Of a stretch of 64,000 nt of DNA, positions 54,593-63,665 are shown piece by piece (the stretch's first letter is position 1; the number at the start of each line of letters is the position of its first letter). The notes beneath the pieces are model-generated. The model searched no databases. It saw nothing but the letters and a program-made list of their open reading frames with translations, and had not been told where the DNA came from. Source of the DNA: Opitutaceae bacterium (lineage in GTDB: Bacteria; Verrucomicrobiota; Verrucomicrobiia; Opitutales; Opitutaceae); the NCBI GenBank assembly GCA_023269585.1, contig JAHFTC010000003.1, forward strand, positions 1 through 64,000. The letters are read 5' to 3'. Both the position numbers and the translations under genes were made by a program.

Positions 54593-56023
54593 TTACGGTT
54601 GCGCCGGCACCGGCGCCGCCGCGGTGGGCTGAGCGGCCGGGGGCGGGAGCAGCGCGCGCACGGCCTTCTGGCCCTTGCGGCTGAAATCGATGGATTCGCC
54701 GAGGATGCGGGCGGCCTCGTCGGGCGCGTGGAAGCCGGTGGAGTTCTCGGCCTCGACGAAGTCGAAGTAGAACTGCGCCTTGCGCTGGAACTCGCGGCCA
54801 TCCTTGAGCTGCTCGTCGGAGGCGCCGGCGGCCTTCGCGGACTTGAGGTCGTCGATGAGGTCCATGAGGGCGTCCATGGCGACGTTGCGCAGGTTGTGGA
54901 AGCGGGTCTGGATCGTCTCGACGCGGTCCTTGAGCTCGGCCTCGGACCATTTGTGGCAGGTCTGGCAGGCGCGGTTGATGTCGAGCAGCGGGGAGCGCAC
55001 GTGGTGGCTGCTGATCTTGTGGGCGCCCTCGCGCTTATAGGGCATGTGGCAGTCGGCGCAGGCGACGCCGCTGCGGGCGTGGATGCCCTGGCTCCACAGT
55101 TCGAATTCGGGGTGCTGGGCCTTGAGGGCGGGGGCGCCGGTGTCCTTGTGTGTCCAGTCCTTGAATCCGACTTGGTCGTAGTAGGCGAGCATCTGCTCGA
55201 CCTTGGTGCCGTTGTGCCAAGGGTACGTCAGTTTCTTCTCGGCGCCCTTGAAATAGTATTCCACGTGGCACTGGCCGCAGACGAAGCTGCGCATCTCCTG
55301 GCGGGTGGCGTCGCGGTTGACGTCGTAGTCCTTCACGCCCTGGGCGGCCTTGAGGTTGCGCATGCCCTCCATGAAGGCCGGGCGGGTGATGCGCAGGGCC
55401 ATCGTCTGCGAGTCGTGGCAGTCGATGCAGGCGACGGGGTGTTCGACGTGCGTGGCGGCCTCGGCGTAGGGCATGGCGCTGATCTTCTCGAAGCCCTTCT
55501 GGAGGTCGCCGTCGCCGATTTTTTTGTACGCGGTGTACGTCGAGGCGTGGCAGTTGAGGCACGCGCCGGGCTGTTTCACGACCTTCTGGCGGTCGGTGAT
55601 GGTCTGGTCGCTGAGCATGTAGGCGTGGCCGCGTTCCTCGCGGAAATCGGCGGCGAAGGCGTAGCCGGCCCACATCTTCTTCAGGCGCGGGTCCTCCTCG
55701 ATCTTCGACTGGGCGACGGTGGCGCGGGGGTCATCGGCCGTCGGGGTGCGCGGGAGCGCCTCGCTGCCGCCGTAACGCGTGCGCTCCTGGTCGACGGTGC
55801 GCTTGTAGTCGTCGTACTGCAGCGGGAAGTTCTTACCCCAGACGGCGGGGTCGGTGGTGTCGTCGGTGAGTTCGACGACCTTGAAGAAGGGATTCTTCGC
55901 TTCCTGTTTGCGCTCGAAGATGTTGAGCAGCAGGGCGAGGGCGCCGACGGCGACGAGCGCGGCGGCGGTGGCGGCGAGGAGGAAGCGGGCGACGGAGCCG
56001 CGGCGGGGCGAGGAGGGGTTCAT
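54593..56023 (-). CDS. nrfA: Cytochrome c nitrite reductase NrfA, CXXCH variant
   Basis: A 476-residue pentaheme enzyme reducing nitrite to ammonium with six electrons. An N-terminal membrane anchor or signal lies at residues 12-34. The heme motifs are CLNCH (155-159), CIDCH (199-203), CGQCH (249-253), CADCH (322-326) and CQTCH (353-357). The first is the catalytic heme, which in E. coli-type enzymes is CXXCK; here its axial residue would be His. Active-site candidates remain: Tyr in CHVEYYF and His in GIHARSGVAC. The Ala/Pro-rich tail is unusual. It lies 122 bp after nrfH, its likely quinol-oxidising partner. Confidence 0.95.
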   Translation of the reverse strand: MNPSSPRRGSVARFLLAATAAALVAVGALALLLNIFERKQEAKNPFFKVVELTDDTTDPAVWGKNFPLQYDDYKRTVDQERTRYGGSEALPRTPTADDPRATVAQSKIEEDPRLKKMWAGYAFAADFREERGHAYMLSDQTITDRQKVVKQPGACLNCHASTYTAYKKIGDGDLQKGFEKISAMPYAEAATHVEHPVACIDCHDSQTMALRITRPAFMEGMRNLKAAQGVKDYDVNRDATRQEMRSFVCGQCHVEYYFKGAEKKLTYPWHNGTKVEQMLAYYDQVGFKDWTHKDTGAPALKAQHPEFELWSQGIHARSGVACADCHMPYKREGAHKISSHHVRSPLLDINRACQTCHKWSEAELKDRVETIQTRFHNLRNVAMDALMDLIDDLKSAKAAGASDEQLKDGREFQRKAQFYFDFVEAENSTGFHAPDEAARILGESIDFSRKGQKAVRALLPPPAAQPTAAAPVPAQP

Positions 56024-56145
56024 GGCAGTGGACGGTGAGCGGTGGACAGTGGTCGGTGGCCGAAGGCCGCGGAAGGCGAGTGGCGAGGAGCGAGGGCGGA
56101 GTCCGGGTAACCTGCTACTTGGTACGTGTTACTTGTTTCGTTGCT

Positions 56146-56598
56146 TCACTTCATGTGGCCGACGTGGCCATGGCAGTGGAGGCAGGAGAGTCCGGCGGCA
56201 TTGGCGTGCGGGGAGGCGAGGTCGGCGGCGAGGTCGGAGTGGCAGCGGCGGCAGGCGTTCTCGGTGATGCGGCGGCTGACTGCACGGGCCTGGATATTCT
56301 CCGGGTAGGTGCCGGTGGTGAAGTAGAAGGAGTGCCAGAAGCCGTTTTCGGCCTTGGTGGCGTACTTGCCGAGGAGGTTGTGCGGGGTGTGGCAGTCGTT
56401 GCAGGTCGCCACGGAATGGTGACTCGACTTGAGCCAACCGGAGTACTGGTTCTCCATCACGTGGCAGTTGGCGCACGCGCGCGGGTCGTTGGAGAGGTAG
56501 GAATAGCCCTTGGCGTAGACGAACGTGTACGCGCCGACCCCGAGGGCCAGACCGATGAGGCCCCCGAGCAACGTGCCGGAAATCACGTTCGCTTTCAT
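56146..56598 (-). CDS. nrfH: NrfH, tetraheme quinol-dehydrogenase subunit
   Basis: A 150-residue NapC/NirT-family protein that passes quinol electrons to NrfA. One membrane anchor (GTLLGGLIGLALGVGAYTFV) is followed by heme motifs CANCH (42-46), CNDCH (66-70), CRRCH (116-120) and CLHCH (139-143). The ATG at 56598 is chosen because the anchor directly follows; the longer frame contains no family sequence. It is the first gene of the nrfHA operon. A TTGAC-N4-ATCAA box sits 56-69 bases upstream. Confidence 0.95.
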   Translation of the reverse strand: MKANVISGTLLGGLIGLALGVGAYTFVYAKGYSYLSNDPRACANCHVMENQYSGWLKSSHHSVATCNDCHTPHNLLGKYATKAENGFWHSFYFTTGTYPENIQARAVSRRITENACRRCHSDLAADLASPHANAAGLSCLHCHGHVGHMK

Positions 56599-56653
56599 GG
56601 GAAGGAATCGTCGGCCGGGTGCGCTGGGGGGCAAGGGCGCGGGCCGCGGGAGA

Positions 56654-56667
56654 TTGATGTGGGTCAA
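56654..56667 (-). promoter_or_regulatory. FNR/DNR-type box upstream of nrfH
   Basis: On the minus strand it reads TTGACCCACATCAA, matching TTGAT-N4-ATCAA at 9 of 10 defined bases. Its near end is 56 bases from the nrfH start, suitable for activation. The adjacent Crp/Fnr protein has the E-x-x-S-R helix that reads this half-site in FNR. Regulation of nrfHA by that protein is inferred. Confidence 0.78.
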
Positions 56668-56732
56668 ACCAATGGTGGCTTTTCGCCGTTTAGCGAAGGC
56701 GAAAGCGCGCCGCGCCCAACGCCGGCGCCCGG

Positions 56733-56784
56733 GCGAAACGTACATTTCCGTGATACGGTCGCATCACGGAAATGTACGTTTCGC
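56733..56784. repeat. Hairpin element, family H, copy with 22-base arms
   Basis: Perfect 22-base arms (gcgaaacgtacatttccgtg and two more bases) flank the 8-base centre acggtcgc. The inner arm cgtacatttccgtgat differs from that at 9611 only by c for t, with the matching change in the other arm, so the hairpin is conserved by covariation. It lies between nrfH and the Crp/Fnr gene. Confidence 0.85.
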
Positions 56785-56869
56785 CTCGGCGGACCCGGGG
56801 GTGGCGGGTGGATGCGGGGTGCCGTTGGCGGGGCGGGATCGCGTCCGGCGGGGCGTGTGGACGGTGGCC

Positions 56870-57586
56870 CTACTCGCCGAGCAGGCTGGCGAAACGCGCC
56901 CGCAAGGCCGCGCAGTCGCGGACGTGCACGGCGCTGCGTTCGACGCGGATCAGGTTGGCGGTGCGCAGGCGGGCGAAGGTGCGCGAGAGTGTCTCGCTCG
57001 TCGTGCCGAGCTCGGCGGCCAGGGTGCGCTTGGTGCCGCGCAATTCAACCGCGACCTCGCCGCCGGCGGCGGGCGGACAGCGCTTGGCCAGCCAGTTGAG
57101 CAGGCGCGTCTCCACATCCTTGAGCGTGAGGTCGTCGAGCAGGCCGACGAGCACGCGCAGGTGCTGGCTCATCGCGCCGAGCATGCGCAGCGCGAGATCG
57201 GGTCGGCGGCCGAGCAGGGCGACCATCGGCGCACGCGGCACGAGCACGACGGCGCTCGCCTCGACGGCGCGGGCGTCGGCCGGATACCCGGTGCCGGTGG
57301 CGAGCGTGGCCTCGGCGAACGATTCGCCCGGACGAAAGACGTGGATGACCTGCTCCTTGCCCGCCGGGCTCACGCGATGGACGTTCACGGCCCCGCGCTG
57401 CACGACATAAAAACCCTCGCTCACCTCGCCCTCGCGGAACAGCAGCGCGCCTTTCGCAAGCGGCTTGAGCACGGCGAAGGCCGCGATCGCCTCGAGGTCG
57501 GCGGCGGGCAGGCCCGCGAACAGCTCGCACGCCTGCAGGGTGTGGGCGAGGGCGACGGTGCGCAGCTCGGCGGGCCGGTCGGACAT
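56870..57586 (-). CDS. Crp/Fnr-family transcription regulator without FNR cysteines
   Basis: A 238-residue regulator. The cyclic-nucleotide-binding-like beta roll spans residues ~20-130 (LLFREGEVSEGFYVVQRGAV; FRPGESFAEATLA). A dimerisation helix follows, then a winged helix-turn-helix with ETLSRTFARL (Glu198, Ser201, Arg202), the FNR-type code for TTGAT. FNR's N-terminal cysteine cluster is absent, so it does not sense O2 through [4Fe-4S] and is more like DNR/NnrR, which respond to NO. The ATG at 57586 is used; a GTG at 57604 is possible. It is 26 bp downstream of the DUF2249 gene, and next to nrfHA, its probable target. Confidence 0.9.
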   Translation of the reverse strand: MSDRPAELRTVALAHTLQACELFAGLPAADLEAIAAFAVLKPLAKGALLFREGEVSEGFYVVQRGAVNVHRVSPAGKEQVIHVFRPGESFAEATLATGTGYPADARAVEASAVVLVPRAPMVALLGRRPDLALRMLGAMSQHLRVLVGLLDDLTLKDVETRLLNWLAKRCPPAAGGEVAVELRGTKRTLAAELGTTSETLSRTFARLRTANLIRVERSAVHVRDCAALRARFASLLGE

Positions 57587-57612
57587 GCGGGCACGTTGGC
57601 GCACTTCGGCGT

Positions 57613-57846
57613 TCAGTCGCGTCGAAAATCAACCTGCCAGCCGCCGTCGCTGCTGCGTTCGACCCGGGCGGAGTAGCCCGCGGCCTTGCAGCGCTCGATC
57701 AGCGGCGAGGGCAGGAACGGCGCGACCACGGTGAGCCCCTGGCCGGGCTTGAGCGTGGCGAGGGCGGCGTCGACCGCGTCGCAGGGCTGTTCCCCACGCG
57801 CGAGCAGGGGGCGGACATCGAGGCGTTGGTTCTTCGGTGCGGCCAT
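57613..57846 (-). CDS. DUF2249 (TusA-like fold) protein
   Basis: A 77-residue protein with the DUF2249 pattern: LDVRPLLARGEQPCDAVDAAL, then LKPGQGLTVVAPFLPSPLIE and a C-terminal strand GWQVDF. The fold resembles TusA. Members are often beside nitrogen-oxide genes and Crp/Fnr regulators, as here. The conserved acidic and proline positions are present; the molecular role is unknown. The ATG at 57846 is preceded by degenerate ggtggacagt repeats. The 26-bp gap to the regulator suggests one transcript. Confidence 0.85.
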   Translation of the reverse strand: MAAPKNQRLDVRPLLARGEQPCDAVDAALATLKPGQGLTVVAPFLPSPLIERCKAAGYSARVERSSDGGWQVDFRRD

Positions 57847-57994
57847 GACGGTGGACGGTGGGCAGTGGACGGTGGGCAGTAGACTGTGGGCGGTGAATAG
57901 TGAACTTTTGAACACGAAACGCGGAACGCTGAAACCTGAAACTCGAGTTCGGCGCCCGAAAGGCGTCACTCGAAACCACGTCGAACGGTGCTGC

Positions 57995-58375
57995 TCATTC
58001 CATGCCGTCGCCGTTGGGGATGGGACCGGAGGAATCGGTTTCCCGCACGAGCGTGAGCAGCATCGAGAACGGCTCGGCGGCGCGCACAGCGTGGGGCAGG
58101 CCGGGCGGCATGTGGAGCAGTTCGCCGGCGGCGAGGGTGCGTTTCTCGCCGGCGAGCGTCCACTCGGCGCGGCCCGAGAGCATCTGCACGAGGGCGCGGG
58201 CGGGCGTCGCATGCTCGGTGAGCTCCTGTCCGGCGGCGAAACCGAAGAGCACCACGCGGGTGCGGCCGGCGGAGAGGATCGTGCGGCTCACGATGCCGCT
58301 GTCGGAGAATTGTGTCGACGCGGCCAACGGCAAAGTGCCGGCGCCGTCGGAGGGGAGGAGGGTGCGTGAACTCAT
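57995..58375 (-). CDS. Cupin-domain protein
   Basis: A 126-residue single-domain cupin. Strand motif 1 (AGQELTEHATPARALVQMLSG) and motif 2 (LLHMPPGLPHAVRA) are present, with the metal ligands His (EHATP) and His (PHAV). Small cupins next to Fnr-type regulators in many bacteria are thought to respond to nitrogen oxides or to bind a small effector. It is upstream of DUF2249 in the same direction; the 148-bp gap holds ggtggacagtgg-type repeats (57850-57890). Confidence 0.85.
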   Translation of the reverse strand: MSSRTLLPSDGAGTLPLAASTQFSDSGIVSRTILSAGRTRVVLFGFAAGQELTEHATPARALVQMLSGRAEWTLAGEKRTLAAGELLHMPPGLPHAVRAAEPFSMLLTLVRETDSSGPIPNGDGME

Positions 58376-58753
58376 GGGAAGAGGATAGGGGAGAGCGGCG
58401 CGGCGTCAGCTCAACCCGGCGGCGACGACGAGGCCGAGCGCGACCGGCTCGAGCGCCCGACTCCACGCCCCGTGCCCACGGGGGAGCAGGAGGTGGCGGA
58501 GGTTGGACGATCGAGCCGTGGCCATAGCGACACCATACCCCGGCCGGGCGCCCGCGGCTTTGATCCGGCTCAAGGTGGCGTGCGCGTGCCGGCAAATTCC
58601 TGCCGGAGGCGGGCTGGCGGTGCACGCGGACGGATTTCCTTGCGCGGTCGCCCGCGGAAAACGCTGGCGCGATGGACGGGCGTCACCGACAGTGCGCGAC
58701 GCCGGCGCCGTCCGGCTTTCCGACTTCCTTCCACCCGACCCCAGACTTCACCA
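58376..58753. other. 378-bp stretch with no recognised gene
   Basis: Separates the minus-strand cupin from the plus-strand secreted protein, so it should hold divergent promoters. No consensus promoter, repeat or RNA was recognised. Confidence 0.4.
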
Positions 58754-59266
58754 ATGACTTTGCTCCGCCTCTCCGCGTTTCTCCTTGTGATCTCCGCCTG
58801 GTGGGCGGCTCCCGCTGCGCTCGCGCAGGCCGAGGACGAGCCCGAGCTGCCGGCCGGCGTGAGCGAGGAGGCGGAGGACGACGGTCCGCCGTCGACGCTG
58901 TCGCTGGCGCAGTTCAGGGAGGCCGTGGCGAAGGTCCAGATGGAGGGTTTCCATCGCATGCCGGAGATGTCGCAGGACGGCGACCACGGGTTGATCCTGG
59001 TGAGTCCGCCGGAGCGCGCCTTCTATGTCATGGCCCAGCGGGCGAGCATCGGGGAGAAGTTCGAGAAGGGTGCGGCGGGGAAGCTGTCGCGCTTCACGCA
59101 CAACGGGCACGAGGCGTTCTTCGCGCAGTTGAAGGATGAGGAGGGCGAGGAGATGGCCTTCATCATCGTGAAATATCCCGAGCACCGCATGGGATTGTTC
59201 CTCTCGGCCAAGCCGGTGGTCCGCCGCGCCGAACTCATGAAGCTGCTCGCGCAGGTGGCGCTCTGA
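58754..59266 (+). CDS. Small exported protein of unknown function
   Basis: A 170-residue protein with a signal peptide (residues 1-24, PAALAQ). The acidic first 40 mature residues are followed by a mixed alpha/beta part (GLILVSPPERAFYVMAQRA; GHEAFFAQLKDEEGEEMAFI; KYPEHRMGLFLSAKPVV). No family was recognised. It converges with the J-domain gene, ending 14 bases from that gene's stop. Confidence 0.7.
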   Translation: MTLLRLSAFLLVISAWWAAPAALAQAEDEPELPAGVSEEAEDDGPPSTLSLAQFREAVAKVQMEGFHRMPEMSQDGDHGLILVSPPERAFYVMAQRASIGEKFEKGAAGKLSRFTHNGHEAFFAQLKDEEGEEMAFIIVKYPEHRMGLFLSAKPVVRRAELMKLLAQVAL

Positions 59267-59279
59267 GGCAGGGCGCACT

Positions 59280-60404
59280 TCAGAAGAGATCCACGTCCGG
59301 ATCTGCCATTGGATCCGGCTCGATCGTACGGCCGCGGCGGCGACGAGCGCGGCGGGGCTGCATCGCGCGTTCCCAGTCGGCGATGATCCCTTCAATATCC
59401 TCCAGGCCGAAGCGCAGGCGCTCGATCTCGCCGAGGAGCTCCTGCTCGAGGCGGCGGAGCAGCGCGGCACCGGGAGCGGGCAACAACGTGAAACGCCAGG
59501 CCGGCGTGCCGCGATAGGCGCGGACCCGGCGGTCGGAATCGCGGCGGGCGGCCTCAATCTCCTGCAACGCCTGGAGCAGGCGGCCCACCGGGCTGGCCGG
59601 GCCGAGCAGTTCGGTGGCGGCCTCCCATTCGACTTCGAGGCGGGAGAGCCAATCGAGATCGCGGGCAGTCCAGGCCTGCTGGACCTCGTGCCAGAGGCGG
59701 GCGCGGGCGGGCGTCCACTCGCCGCCGCGGTCGGGATGGAGGTGTTGCACGAGCCGACGGTAGATCTCGCGGGCGGGATCGTCGGGGGCCGACTGGGGTT
59801 TGGGCGCAGGAAAGCCGAGGAAGCCGCCGATGCTCTCGCGGAAGCCGGCCGCGGCCGGGTCGTCGGGCGAGATGCCGTTTTCGGCGAAGAACTCCTCCAT
59901 GAGTCTTTCGTATTCAGCCGAACCAAACGGATCCTGCGCGCCCGCGTCCGAAGCTGCGGCGGGGCCGAAGGGGTCGTCCCACGGATCACCGGCGGCGGTG
60001 CGCTCGGGTGGCGGCGTGACGCCGGGGGACGGAGGCTTCTGGCGGGCGCGCCAAACCCGTTCGGGGCGGCGGCCAGTGGCGAAGGCTTCGTTCTCGACGG
60101 AGCTGACGAGCCGAGCTTTCTCCGCGTATTGGGCGGCGAGTTCGCGCAGCTCGGTGAGGAGTTCGGGGTGCGCGCGGGCGGACCAGGAGAGGAAGGCCGG
60201 CTCGTCCACGTTTTCGTGACGGTGGAGATCGGCGGTGGCCTTCGTGAGGCGCTTGCGAGCGGCGAGCAGTTGGGTCCACGCGGCGCGTTGAAGCGGCCGG
60301 TTGTCGACCACGAGCAGGGCGCGACTGCCGGCACTGGGGCGGCGGTCGGTGGCCTTGGCCGCCTGGGCGGCGGCGAAGGCGGAGCGTGGCGAACGGCGGG
60401 ACAC
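59280..60404 (-). CDS. J-domain-like protein with an internal HPD motif
   Basis: About 374 residues. Near the middle is a DnaJ-like helix pair with EIYRRLVQHLHPDRGGEWT (HPD motif), which stimulates Hsp70 ATPase in true J-proteins. Flanking parts are helical and charged, with coiled-coil character near the C-terminus (LRRLEQELLGEIERLRFGL) and a basic RRARRRRGR patch at the end. There is no signal peptide. The start is uncertain: GTG at 60404 is used, and a TTG at 60440 is in frame; neither has a clear ribosome site. An unusual central J-domain is seen in other verrucomicrobial proteins. Role unknown. Confidence 0.72.
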   Translation of the reverse strand: MSRRSPRSAFAAAQAAKATDRRPSAGSRALLVVDNRPLQRAAWTQLLAARKRLTKATADLHRHENVDEPAFLSWSARAHPELLTELRELAAQYAEKARLVSSVENEAFATGRRPERVWRARQKPPSPGVTPPPERTAAGDPWDDPFGPAAASDAGAQDPFGSAEYERLMEEFFAENGISPDDPAAAGFRESIGGFLGFPAPKPQSAPDDPAREIYRRLVQHLHPDRGGEWTPARARLWHEVQQAWTARDLDWLSRLEVEWEAATELLGPASPVGRLLQALQEIEAARRDSDRRVRAYRGTPAWRFTLLPAPGAALLRRLEQELLGEIERLRFGLEDIEGIIADWERAMQPRRARRRRGRTIEPDPMADPDVDLF

Positions 60405-60690
60405 GGAAGCGGACGCTGGAAGCCGCCGGCCGCGGAGCAAGGCGGGAGTGCGCGCGGCGTTGCCCAGTCGAACGGCAGAATGCTGGCGCCCCGGGAGGTT
60501 GCGGAGTCAGGAGACGCAGGCAGTGACACCTGTTTCGAGGCGGTAGGCTGCGGCTGGAGGTTTGGGTGCCGGCGGAGCGCGCGACCCGCGTGGGGCAAGC
60601 GGCTCCACCGACGGAGCTTTGGCGCGGCCGGAGGCCCGCGCCTCCCGGCTTGCGGTGGGCCGCCGCGGCGCGGCAATATCGGCGCTTCCC

Positions 60691-62085
60691 ATGGATGTCC
60701 TTCTGCTCTCGCGCCTCCAGTTCGCGCTCACCATCTCGTTCCACTATCTCTTCCCGCCGCTGAGTATCGGGCTGGGGCTGCTGCTGGTGATCAACGAGTC
60801 GATGTGGCTGTGGACGAAGAAGCCGCTCTACCACCAGATGGCGCGCTTCTGGACGAAGGTCTTCGCGCTGACCTTCGCACTCGGCGTGGCCACGGGCATC
60901 GTGATGGAGTTCGAGTTCGGCACCAACTGGGCCACGTATTCACGCTATGTGGGCGACGTCTTCGGCAGCGCGCTGGCGGCGGAGGGCATCTTCGCGTTCT
61001 TCCTCGAATCGGGCTTTCTCGCGATCCTGCTCTTCGGCTGGGACAAGGTCGGGCCCAGGCTGCACTTCTTCGCCACCTGCATGGTGGCCTTCGGCGCGCA
61101 TTTTTCCGCGGTCTGGATCATTGTGGCCAACTCCTGGATGCAAACGCCCGCCGGCTACCACATCGTGGGCGAGGGGCTGAAGGCGCGCGCGGAGATCACC
61201 GATTTCTGGGCGATGGTCTTCAACCCCTCGTCGATGGACCGCCTCTCGCATACCCTCATGGGCTGCTGGCAGGCGGGCGCCTGGCTGATGGTCAGCGTGG
61301 GCGCGTGGTACCTGCTCAAGAAACGCCACCGCGACTTCGGCCTGGCCTCCGTGAAGCTCGGGCTCGCTGTGGCCGCCGGCTCGGCCCTGCTCTCGCTCGC
61401 CACCGGTCACAAGAGCGCCGCCGGGGTGGCGCAGCACCAGCCGGCCAAACTCGCGGCCTTCGAAGGCCAGTTTGAGACGACCGCGCAGGCCCCGCTCTAC
61501 CTCTTCGGCTGGGTCGATGAGAAGAACGAGAAGACCCACGGCCTCGCCATCCCCGGCATGCTCAGTTGGCTGATCGGCGGCGATACGCAGACGGTCGTGA
61601 AGGGCCTCAACGACCCCGCCGTGCTCCCCGACGGCCGCCCACCGGTGAACTTCACCTTCCAGCTCTATCACTTCATGGTCGCCGTGGGCTTTGCGTTGAT
61701 CGGGCTCGCCGCGTGGGCGGGCTGGGCGCTGTGGCGGGGAAAACTGGAGACATCGCCTCTGTTGCTCGGCGCGCTCACGCTCTCGGTGCTCGGGCCCCAG
61801 ATCGCCAATCAGGCCGGCTGGTGGGCCGCCGAGGTCGGGCGCCAACCGTGGATCGTCTACCGCCTGCTCAAGACCTCCGAGGGGCTCTCGAAAGTCGTCT
61901 CCGCCAACCACGTCGTCGCGTCGATGGTGATGTTCGGTGTCGTCTACCTGCTGCTCTTCGCGGTGTTCGTTTTCCTGCTCAACGAGAAGATCAAACACGG
62001 CCCCGACGAGGCCGATCTGCAACCCACCGGCAAGCTCGCGCTGGGCTTCGGCGGCGGCAAAACCAAGGCGAACTCCGAACAGTGA
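60691..62085 (+). CDS. cydA: Cytochrome bd ubiquinol oxidase subunit I
   Basis: A 464-residue membrane subunit reducing O2 with quinol. His18 ([12 protein letters not shown]) and His187 (LSHTLMGCW) ligate hemes, and [20 protein letters not shown] is the conserved quinol/heme region. [18 protein letters not shown] precedes the short Q-loop, as in cyanide-insensitive (CioA) forms. The ATG at 60691 starts at the conserved first helix. cydB follows after 253 bp. No FNR-like box was found upstream. Its presence suggests tolerance of, or defence against, low O2. Confidence 0.94.
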   Translation: MDVLLLSRLQFALTISFHYLFPPLSIGLGLLLVINESMWLWTKKPLYHQMARFWTKVFALTFALGVATGIVMEFEFGTNWATYSRYVGDVFGSALAAEGIFAFFLESGFLAILLFGWDKVGPRLHFFATCMVAFGAHFSAVWIIVANSWMQTPAGYHIVGEGLKARAEITDFWAMVFNPSSMDRLSHTLMGCWQAGAWLMVSVGAWYLLKKRHRDFGLASVKLGLAVAAGSALLSLATGHKSAAGVAQHQPAKLAAFEGQFETTAQAPLYLFGWVDEKNEKTHGLAIPGMLSWLIGGDTQTVVKGLNDPAVLPDGRPPVNFTFQLYHFMVAVGFALIGLAAWAGWALWRGKLETSPLLLGALTLSVLGPQIANQAGWWAAEVGRQPWIVYRLLKTSEGLSKVVSANHVVASMVMFGVVYLLLFAVFVFLLNEKIKHGPDEADLQPTGKLALGFGGGKTKANSEQ

Positions 62086-62338
62086 ACACCGAACTTCCAA
62101 CGCGGATGAATCCGACAGAAGCTGGGAACCCGCAGACCGGGGGGCACCAGGCAAGAAACCCTTCGTGTTTCTTGAGAGGCAACGAAGGGAACGATGGGCG
62201 GACGCGGGCTGGAGCGGCACGCACGCGCCGGGTCCGCACGACCTCCTGGGTGCGCAGCTCCCGTTCGGACTCCGGACCGTTGTTTTCTTCGTTCTCTTCT
62301 GGCGTCCGTTGCGTTGTTCCGACGAAAGGGCTTTCCGC

Positions 62339-63373
62339 ATGAACTTCGGTACTCTCGATCTCAACACGACGTGGTTCCTCCTCGTGGGCGTGCTGTTCAC
62401 GGGGTATGTGATCCTCGACGGCTTCGACCTCGGCGTGGGCGTGATCCATCTTTTCGCCGTCAAGAAGGACGAGGACCGCCGCGTCTTCCTCAACGCCATC
62501 GGGCCGGTCTGGGACGGCAACGAGGTGTGGCTGGTCACCGGCGGCGGCGCGCTCTTTGCGGCGTTTCCGATGGTGTACGCCACGGTGTTCTCCGGCTTCT
62601 ACCTCGCGTTCATGGCGCTGCTGTGTGCGTTGATCTTCCGCGCGGTGGCGATCGAGTTCCGCAGCAAGCACCCCTCGCCGCGCTGGCGGGCGTGCTGGGA
62701 TGTTGGGTTCGCGGCCGGCAGCACCGGCTCGGCGCTGCTCATCGGCGTGGCGATGGGCAACATCGCCTGGGGCGTGCCCCTCGACGCCGAGGGCGAGTTC
62801 GCCGGCACCTTCCTGGGCATGTTGCACCCGTACGCGCTGGCAATGGGCGTGACGACCGTCGCGCTCTTCGCGATGCACGGGACGATCTACCTTGTGCTCA
62901 AGACCGAGGGCGAACTGCAGGAGCGCGTGCGCCGCTGGGTCAACCCGCTGATCATCGCCTTCATCCTCTGCTACACGATCGTGACGCTCGCCACGCTGCT
63001 CTACATCCCGCACATCACCGAGGCGTTTCGCCGCGAGCCGTGGTTCTTCGGCATCGTGGTGCTGGTGGTGCTGGCGATCGCGAACATCCCGCGCGAGGTC
63101 AGCCGCGGGAAGGAGTTCTTCGCCTTCCTCTCCTCCTGCGCGGCGATGGCCGGCCTGATGGCGATCTTCGGCGTGGGCTCGTATCCGAACCTTGTTTTCA
63201 GCAATCCGTTCCCCGAGCACAGCCTCACCGCCTTCAACGCCGCCTCCTCGCAGAAGACCCTCGGCATCATGCTCACCATGGCGATCCTCGGCGTACCCGT
63301 GGTGCTGGCCTACACGGCGAGCATCTACTGGATCTTCCGCGGCAAGGTGAAGCTGGACAAGACGAGCTACTGA
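62339..63373 (+). CDS. cydB: Cytochrome bd ubiquinol oxidase subunit II
   Basis: A 344-residue polytopic partner of CydA. It has FTGYVILDGFDLGVGV, NAIGPVWDGNEVWLVTGGG, and FGSYPNLVFSNP-type (GVGSYPNLVFSNP) motifs. Full length; the ATG at 62339 begins the first helix. The 253-bp gap after cydA is long for an operon pair and carries repeat fragments, including cagaagctgggaacc and a small hairpin, caagaaac/gtttcttg (62152-62174). No cydX or cydCD gene is recognised nearby. Confidence 0.94.
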   Translation: MNFGTLDLNTTWFLLVGVLFTGYVILDGFDLGVGVIHLFAVKKDEDRRVFLNAIGPVWDGNEVWLVTGGGALFAAFPMVYATVFSGFYLAFMALLCALIFRAVAIEFRSKHPSPRWRACWDVGFAAGSTGSALLIGVAMGNIAWGVPLDAEGEFAGTFLGMLHPYALAMGVTTVALFAMHGTIYLVLKTEGELQERVRRWVNPLIIAFILCYTIVTLATLLYIPHITEAFRREPWFFGIVVLVVLAIANIPREVSRGKEFFAFLSSCAAMAGLMAIFGVGSYPNLVFSNPFPEHSLTAFNAASSQKTLGIMLTMAILGVPVVLAYTASIYWIFRGKVKLDKTSY

Positions 63374-63382
63374 AATGCGGGT

Positions 63383-63472
63383 AGGGACGCCGCTCCGTCG
63401 GCGTCTGTCATTGCAGGCCACCGCCGCCGGTCGAGCGTCGCGCGCACTGGACGCCGACGGAGCGGCGTCCCT
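63383..63472. repeat. Inverted repeat after cydB
   Basis: Perfect 23-base arms (63383-63405 and 63450-63472), starting agggacgccgctccgtcggc, flank a 44-base loop. It starts 9 bases after the cydB stop and could act as a terminator or as a small mobile hairpin; no T run follows. Confidence 0.75.
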
Positions 63473-63665
63473 GCCACCGAAAGCCCGACGCCATTCCCGC
63501 CAGCGGTGCCCGGCCCAGAAAAGGTTTGCCCGCCCGCCCTCGCCGGCGCGAAGGTCGGAGAGCGAAGAATACCGCCCGCCGGAGCCGGATTCTCGCCGTT
63601 GCGGCAGGCTGCCGGAACGACGTGGACTCGGGACCGGACGGGCTCAGCACCCCCTGCCCATCGTC

